In this document: positions 26,301 through 35,300 of the stretch, piece after piece | Numbering within the stretch: the stretch's first letter is position 1 | Layout of the letters: the number at the start of each line of letters is the position of its first letter | DNA from: Euborellia annulipes | Lineage: Eukaryota > Arthropoda > Insecta > Dermaptera > Anisolabididae | Assembly (NCBI GenBank): GCA_023213315.1 | Contig: JAKCPI010009545.1 | Location: 124,001-188,000, forward strand | Length of the DNA stretch: 64,000 nucleotides | Direction of reading: 5' to 3' | Notes under the pieces: model-generated | Seen by the model: the letters and a program-made list of their open reading frames with translations, nothing else | Databases searched by the model: none | Told to the model about the DNA's origin: nothing | Program-made: the position numbers and the translations under genes

Positions 26301-29300
26301 TTTCAGACACAGTTATTAGCTAAAATAAATTGCCTTGCATTAATCCTCTTGAATATATTTATTTCAACAAAACATAATACTTTGTTATTAAAAAAAGCAA
26401 GTTTTTGCCATCTTCTAAGTTCTATCAACTATTTTTCAACTAAATAAATATTGTTCCAATGCTCAAAATAGATAAAATAATTATCTTGACTTTCTGATAA
26501 AATTATCGCTCTTTCTTGACTTGTTACAGAGGATTCGCGTTATGCACCCGGCCATTCGACTTCTGAGGAAAATTCACATCAAAGATTCAGATCCGGAACT
26601 TCATCATGAGATTGGTAAGAGTAAGATATTTACGTAATCTGCACTCTGTTAGGGAGGAGAGGAGAGAGCATAGTGCTCAGAATCTCTTTTATAAAATGAC
26701 CAGAAAATATTCTTTGGGCTACCACACCCAAAAGTTTTTTCTGGGTATTTGCCTGTTGCATATAGCTAAATAACATCATTCACCTTTTTTTGCACACTTG
26801 GCTTTTTTAATTATTATTAATTATTGCATGATATCTTTAGTTTATTTTTAAATATCCAAACGTTATTATTCTAGATGATGGAAACAATTTTATTCAATAA
26901 AGAGTAATTTCTCGTCAATAAAATTTGGGAAACACTTTTGATGAATAGCATTTTTTCCCTTAGGGCAGACACCTTCCTTCATTACCTAAGATGTCCATTC
27001 TGGGCTAAAAAAATTTAATTAAACAAGCCGCTTCATTATTGCAATTAATTGGCTTCAAAGAAAGAGATATAGCTCAATGCTTTGCAATGAGGAAATTTTC
27101 AAAAATGAGAATTTGGGCCCCCCAACTATTTACTATATGCCACTCAACAAGCAACTTTTTACTGTTAGACCTCTAAAATGAAACTCTCCTCACAAACTTA
27201 TTTATTTATTTCCATCTTCTTCCTGGTTCCATATGACAATAGACTATTGTGACCTTTGATGACTATGGTCAATAAATCATCATAAGTCTTTGAATCCTAT
27301 CTATACATTCATATAAAAAATGCCCCATACTCTCCATAATACCCACTATAAAGGAGCAAAACCTCATTCCAAAATTCAGATGGAAAGTAGGTCAAACAGT
27401 TACGCAAAGAATATATAAATGTTAGAGAAGCTTTTGCCTGTGAGCCGTGGGTCAGAGAGAAGACATTAGCTTCTCATGGCTGGGGTCCCGGGTTCGCTTC
27501 CCGTCCCAAGCGAGAAAAATTTAGTTTATTTGAATTGAAAACCAAATATTTAAAATAAATAGGGATGGGGTCTAAATGGCCTAAGATACCGGAAAAAGAT
27601 CTTGGGGAAACAAATTTTAAAAAGTTAGATATGCTTGAAGATTGAATATAACAATTTAATAAACAAGATTTAGTTTCACTTCTATTTTTTATATTTGTTT
27701 AATAAATAGAGCTAAATTGTGGGTTCATTTAGAAAATAGGGAATGACTCTTATTCGCAGTATATTTAAATTAAATTACCAGGTAGTTATGAGGGACGTGC
27801 GCTCAGGAAGTATAATCCAAGGATGGAAATACAGACTAGTAGTTTAATTATTAATAAATGAGTAATAGTTATAAAAAAATAGGTTATAAAATTTTAAAAG
27901 TCAATACAAATCAAATTTTAACTGGAAGAATTAAATAGCACCATAAAAATTGAAATATTTACAAAATATAAAATCAAAAAAATAAAATTTTAATTTTAGA
28001 CTTGTATTTTTATATACCATGGTATTTTAATATTCTTATAGAGATTTATGTGAAATGTATAATCCAGATCGATTAATGTTTAATATTCCGACTATAGGTT
28101 AAAAATTTTTATAAAAATCCAGAGGAGTTTTTATGGGGGGGGGGGGGGGAAGAGTAATCTGGTGTGATTGGTCCCACAGCATACCAAATTCTCTTACTTT
28201 CGGTAATTTAAAGTTAGATTCTGTACTTATATACCAGATATTTTGAGTCGAAATAGATTTGAAACACACACCCCTACAGACCATTTTGAGGGAACCCATT
28301 TTTTGGAATCAGGGATCCTCAAAACGAGTATTTCCATCAACATCCTCGACATCGAATTTTTGAGACGATCGCAATATTACATATATAGGTAAGAAAAAAT
28401 GAAAATAATTTCTAAACTTAGTCTTTTTTTCTAGTAACTTTTACGAAGCTTTCAGTCAATCCCTAGATTCAGCGGTACACACTTTCAGGTCTATTCTCTA
28501 GAAACAGACGTTAAAATTTAAAATAAACAAATGGGTGTTAAAAAGTAATGTAGAAACATTCAGCGTTAAAAAAATGCTATTCTCTAAACAAAGTTCCTTT
28601 TATTTCAAAGCTATCAAAATCATAACTATACTTTTTTTCACGACATTAAAATATTAAGGGCGCCCTCTAGACATGGCATTAATTTTTAACACAATTTACT
28701 AAATGTTAACGCTTTGGCTTTAAATTTTTGTTTACAGAATATCTATTTGAGGCAAGGAAGTGATTTTGAATAGCATTTTTTAACGCTGATTGTTTTTACA
28801 TTATTTTTTAACACCCATTTGTTTGTTTTAAATTTTAACGCCTGTTTTTTGAGAGTAGACCTGTTTGGGTATAGCTGATTTAATCAAATTCTAGCTTATT
28901 TCATTAATTTTATGGATATTACTATTCAAGATTAGAACTTGATAGAATTTGTCTCAATTTAAAGAGCTTTGAGGGTCGATACTATTTTGACATTCGCCTA
29001 ATCCAAACTGTCATATCATGTTTTCGATACTCCCTACTATTTATTTCAAATGCGGAGAGGTGCTTATATTTACATCAAACAAATTAATAATAATAAAATT
29101 TCTTGTTTTTGTCTCTCTTATAATTTTGGATTGGTACATCTTACTTTAAGATATTTCAGCGTCAGTCTAAACGAAAAAATTATCAAATATAGGCTTTTTT
29201 TTCAATTCTCTAATATTCTCAGTGAGCGATAATATATTATATTAAAAAAAGAATATGAAAATCTTTATTAGAATATGGTACTTTTCTACGTTTGAACTAT

Positions 29301-32300
29301 CAATACGCTGGGGGCCGTGCTCAGTGAGAAGACATTAGTTTTGACGGATGGGTTCGCCTCCGTCCCAAGGAGAAAAATTTATTTATTTGATTTGCTACAA
29401 ATCATTTGAAATAAATAGGGATGGGGTAAATGGCTTAGATCGAAAAGCAAAAAAAAATATCAATACAAAAGTTATTTCATATTTTTGAAAAAAAAATGAC
29501 AATATTCACATGCCAAAAACGAATATGTTACTTTAATATTGCCTCTCAGTGTACATCCATCGAAAAAAAAAAAAAAACATTCAAAAAAAGAATCTAAACT
29601 AAATGGTTTTCTAAAAACTTAATCACTTTTTATTTTCTCTTACCTATGTATATATGTAATATATACGTATCTAGAGAGAAAGTATTGGATTCATGTCAAA
29701 AATTCGATGTTAAGATTTTGATGGATCTTTACGTTTTGAGGTCCCCTGAATCCAAAAAAGTGGTTTTCGCGACATGGTCTGTCTGTCTGTGTGTCTGTGA
29801 ACAAAATATTTCAAAAACGATAAGAGCTAGGAAGTTGAGATTTTATATTTCAGTTAGGCATTCCCCTGGCACGTGACATGAAGCTTTTGAACAAAATCAG
29901 CTAAAGAATACTAATACTTTACTGATATACTTTTTCAGTTTTTTTTTTCGATTTTCTCAAAATTCACTCCAACGATTTTGATTAAATTTCAAAAATCAAT
30001 TATTTTTTAAATGCTCTTTGAAATGTATATTCTCATTTTGCCATTGAAATCTTTTGAAGCACACTTTACTCTTGTACTTCATAGGAAAGATAGGAGAAAT
30101 GGATGCTATGTTAACAAAATATAAATATTTTCCCACGTTTATAAATTTTATATCTTGAATTCTAATATATATTGGCGGAAACTAAATATATGTCGACACG
30201 AAAAATCTGGTGCGACCAGTCACACCAGATTTTTATCTATTTATTTTTTAAATCATTTTACCAAATTGATTTTATTTGTAATACATTTAATCAGATTATA
30301 ATCTTAAATAAAAATTGTAATAGATACTATCACTGTTTTTGTTTGTTTAGAGATTTTACTAAACAAGGTAGGAAATAACCTGAGAGAATATCCTGGAGGC
30401 ATCCGACAGTCAAATACATTGTTTGCCTCAACCTTAACTTAATTAGTTAATTTAGCGGAAATCAAGTCTTGTGTCCTGAACAGAAAGCGCTCTGACGTTT
30501 CGACAAGGAAGGAAACAAGAACAAAGAAGACAATCACACGTTAATGTTAAATGAACTTGAGAAAATCTTTAGAAAATTTAATCACCATCAAAAGAATATT
30601 TTAGAAAAAACGTTTAAATTTTTTTCAATATAGTAATTAATTTGTTTTATTCATTTTTGGAAGGAATAAAATCTGTATTGTGAGCCACAATAAACACACT
30701 TTTGTTTCAATTGGCATTAGCTGGGCATACACGGAGAGGTAGAACCGTCGGTTTTGACCGTGCCGGTCCAAACGCACGGATTTATCTTTACGTTAGTGGG
30801 CGAGCACGCGCCAGTTTTTGACCGCCACGGATCAATCTAACAGATTTGACCGCGGTCCAAACTCACGATCCGATCTTTTCGTTAGTGAGCGAGCACGCGC
30901 CAGTTTTGACCGCCACGGATCAATCTAACAGATGGACTGCGGTCCGAACTCACGGACTGATCTTTTCGTTAGTGAGCAAGCGACAGTTTTGACTGCCACC
31001 CATCAATCTAACAGATTGGACTGCGGTCCGAACTCACGGTCTGATCTTTTCGTTAGTGGACAAGCGACAGTTTTGACCGCCCCGGACCATCTCTTTAAGT
31101 CGCGATTTTTGGAGGGGGTAGGGGAGGACATGTTACTTCAAAATTTTTTTTACAAATTTATTTTTTTGACCATTTAAAGAAAATAAGTTATCCCTCCCCC
31201 CTATTAATTAACTAAGCTATTAATATGTTCGAAAATATTTTAGTTAATCACCATTCACAAAAACAAATTTATTATTATTATTTTTTTAAAATATCATTTA
31301 AGGTCATGGCAAATTAGGATACAAATATTATATATCATTTTACTCGGGAGAAAGTCTAGTTTCTGAATATACTGACAGCTAGAAAAGAGAATTATTTTAT
31401 GCGGCGTTGCCAGGCTGGTCTGACTCTCGAGACTTCCTTATTTTTAAATATTGGCGACTGTCATTTTGGAGAATTTTTTGACTTTCTTGTTAAAATATCT
31501 TTAAAAGCCTACGGCAGAAACTCTTGATTTTATGTTTAACGTATTCCTCGGAAGTGAATTGATAAAATGTAAGTTTTTTTGTTTTTGTATCTAATGCAGA
31601 GGTGGCTATATAATTCGATATGTGTGCGTTTCGTCGTTATTCCCCATAGGCTACATGTTAAATTTCAATTTTTAAAAAATTAATTACACGATAACCCTGG
31701 GTCAGATCTGCTTCAAAATTTTATTTTAAACGTATGTGATAGTGATTAATAACATATTAAAAAATTAGCTTTTAATCTAATAAAGTGCTTTAATGTCCCA
31801 ACAACCTTAAATAGAATTAAAAATAAGATTTTTTGAAATTTCGTTATTTAAGGCTTTTAATAATACATATAAGATCTAGAACTAAAGACACATCACACAT
31901 ATTTTTATTTTCGATATATTTATATAAATTAAAATAAAATGGAAAAATATATTTATGTACAATATGTTCTATAGAAATACTCAAATAATTAAATGAAAAT
32001 TCGCTTTTGAGAGGGCCCGGGACCCTCGGGGCTCAGGTCAAAATGGAGAAATTTAGATTTAAAAAAAAAAGCAAACTTGTGGGATCGTGGCCAGGAACGA
32101 ATCACGCCTTTTCTTCAACTCCGGTAGGCGTGGCCTCGCCAAAACTTCGGCTAGCCTCGCCTTTCTCGAGCGCTGTAACGCTTTTTGTCACGTTACGTGA
32201 CGATTTCTGCCAATTCACCCTACTGAAAGCCGTCGTTCCAAAAATTTAATGAAAATTTGCTTTTGAGAGGGCCCGCGCTTTGTAAAAATATTTTTGTGTA

Positions 32301-35300
32301 TGAGATGAGGGGGATATTTAAAAATGAGGTCCAGCTCCCCCCCCCCCGAAAAAATTATATATAAGCCCCTGTTATTGAGCGTATCAAAATATACAGCATT
32401 TTTTCGAGCTTTTTTTACAACTGAAGAGTTCGAATTATCAAAAAATTCCAATTATCGAGTTTCGAATTATCGCATCTCGGCTGTATATAGATTGATTCAC
32501 TCTATATCAAAGGAAGGGGTAGCTTACTCAACAACCAGTTTCTTAAAAAGTAGATTATTATTTCATTTTAATAAACCAATTTTGACTTCGAAAAACGCTA
32601 AAGAGTAATTACGATAAAGACTCTTTAATCTAGAGAAGTGGGGGTGTGAGGAATATTGATCAGTCATCCCCCCGCCTCCTTTCATTTAATTAAAAGAAGT
32701 TTTAGAAAATAAATTGACCTAATTTTAAAAAGGTATTTTAAAATAATAAAATTATTAACGCTTGATTAAAATTATTCATATCAAACAGGAATGTTCGACC
32801 AGAAAATTGTGAAAATATTCGTGTTTTATAATGAAACCATATTTTTCTATTAATTACCCGATTGAAAATAATTGATGAATAAATCATCAAATTTCCATTT
32901 ATAAACAAATATTTAATAAATCATTATTTAGGTTCTTAGATCCCTGGATTTAGGATTAGGATTAGCAGGTTCAAAATATTTATGAAAACTATTTTACCCT
33001 AGAAAATGTTTCAATTCGTCTTTTTAATCGAACTTCTGTAATGGTTGAAGTCATTTGATAAAATAAGACAAAGCATTTTTAAGTCTTTTTAAGTCTTTTT
33101 CCCTCTGAGCCCCATTTTTTTCTTTTTTTTTTAATAGAATCCTTTCAACAAAAACACATGTAGTCATATAATATTTACGCAAAAAAAGTACATTCGTATC
33201 CCATCTAGGTTAAAAGGCCTAAAATAGTCCATTTGGGGCCGAAATTAAAAAAAAACTGAAAACCTCCGAGAGGTATTTATTTTCTTAATATTTTAATGCA
33301 CAAACCAAATTTTTATCTCATCATGGTTAAAAGCTATTAAAACCTTAGTTCCAAACTAACCATTTGCATTTTATAAGTAAAAAAGTCAATTGATTCAAAA
33401 TTTCCATATGAATTTTAATCAAAATGGGAAACAATTTATATTTTGTTACCATGGTAACCTATGAAGTCCAAGACTAAAGTGTGTTTCAAACAATTTTCAG
33501 GGCAAAATGAAAATATAAATATTAAAGAGCATCTAAAAAATAATTGATTTTTGAATTTTAATCAAGATCGTTGGAGTATGTGAATTGTGAGAAAATAGAA
33601 AATAACTGAAAAAGTACATTAGTAAAGTGCCAGTACTTTTTGGCCGATTTTGTTCAAAAGCTTATTTTCACGCCTCAGGGGGTGCCTAACTTAAATATAA
33701 AATTTCAATCTCTTAGCTCATTTCCTTCATGCTTAAAAATGCCCACATACTAGCACACAGACAGACAGAGAGCTAGACCAATTTTGCGGGAACCTCTTTT
33801 TTGGACTCAGGGGACCTCAAAACATGTATTTTCATCAAAATCTCAACATCGAATTTTCGACAAAATCGCAATATTTTCTCATTATATATTACATATATAG
33901 GCAAGAAAAGTAAAACCACTGAAAATTACAGAGTTGGGATGTTGTACATTTATAAAGCTCTATGATTAAAATATTTTGATATAAATGAATAGAAGATAAT
34001 TTAAGGTGCTCTTAAGAGCTAGTAAAGACAGGCTTAAATGTCAAATGGCGCAAATTGCATATGGCCAATCCGGGTCAGTCAGTCAGACACGTCTCTTTAT
34101 ATACAAGTAATAAAGAGATTTCATTTCGTCAGTAAAGATAACGAAGCTTTTGGAAAAAATTATCCTTCCCTCCATCGAATATTTTGTACTAATCTCATTT
34201 ATCTACTTTTTATTTTATGAATTTCCCAATCGGATGAATGTTTACAGGCGATGTAAAAATTGTTGTCATCTCATTAATCCAATGAGGAAAAAATGTTTCC
34301 GGCCCCATTTCACTCCACTTGATGGATTCATAGAACTAAAGAGTTGTAAGTTGGGGTCGAAATGCAGTTCGCGTATACACATCAAAATAAAACAGTAGCT
34401 TTCATTATTCAAGTCATGTTGAATATAAATCGGTTGGACACAGTTACAGTTTGAGTCTCCCCCCATCAAATATTCCGGAGAGGAAGGCTCTAGATCCCTT
34501 CAAGCACCAACAATAATAATGCTATCCCTTTGGCTTGTCAAGGTTTTGCTTTTTAGGGACGTGATTGACTTGGCCCTAAATGAATGTCGTTAACGCCATC
34601 GGTTACAGCCAGTTTATATAATGTTACTTTATATCGGAGCAGCTTATTCATTTTGGGGGGAGGGGGTCAAGCTTCTAGGAGGTGATGATCAAATTTTGTT
34701 TTATTTTTAAACAAGAGATAACGGATCAATAACTCTATTCAATCGCTTTTTGAAAATCTTTATTTTTCACACACCTGAGACAGCCCTTGTTCTCATTCTC
34801 ATTGAAGAGCATATGCTTTAGTGATAAAATCCACTTTTAAAACATGTCAGACTTGGTTTAAGTACAAATAAATAATAAAGCTTAAAAATAATAATTATGA
34901 TAATTTTATTTAGAGTTTTTTTTATGTGGGTTGGTGATTGATTCTTCGGGCTCTTCCCCTTGCTATTCTGGGTTCAAAGATGACTCTTTAGGGGGTTCAT
35001 TGTGAGTGGTCGATTCGGGCAGCCGTAATTTGGCGGCTATAACCAACCCAACTCACGCCCGTAAATAGGGTGGAGTAGCATTACCTGAGTTTAGCCGAAA
35101 GATGGTGGAGATCGTGCAACACTCCAGTTGAAAGATTTTAATTTAAAATAAATCACTTTAATGGCTTTGGTTTGCTTAACAAGTTTATCTTACTCAGATC
35201 AACGGTGAGTTTGACTTCTTCCCAAAAAGTCCAAGCCGAGGGGAGAGAGGAACCTTTCAATCCCTCTTCTCAATTGAGTGCAGCGAAACTTTTCCTTCTG

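Noticed and set aside
30932..31177. 81-codon ORF with repeated LDCGPNSRTDLFVS-like units
   Set aside because: It is the translation of the GC-rich tandem repeat; units with lengths not divisible by three break the frame elsewhere.
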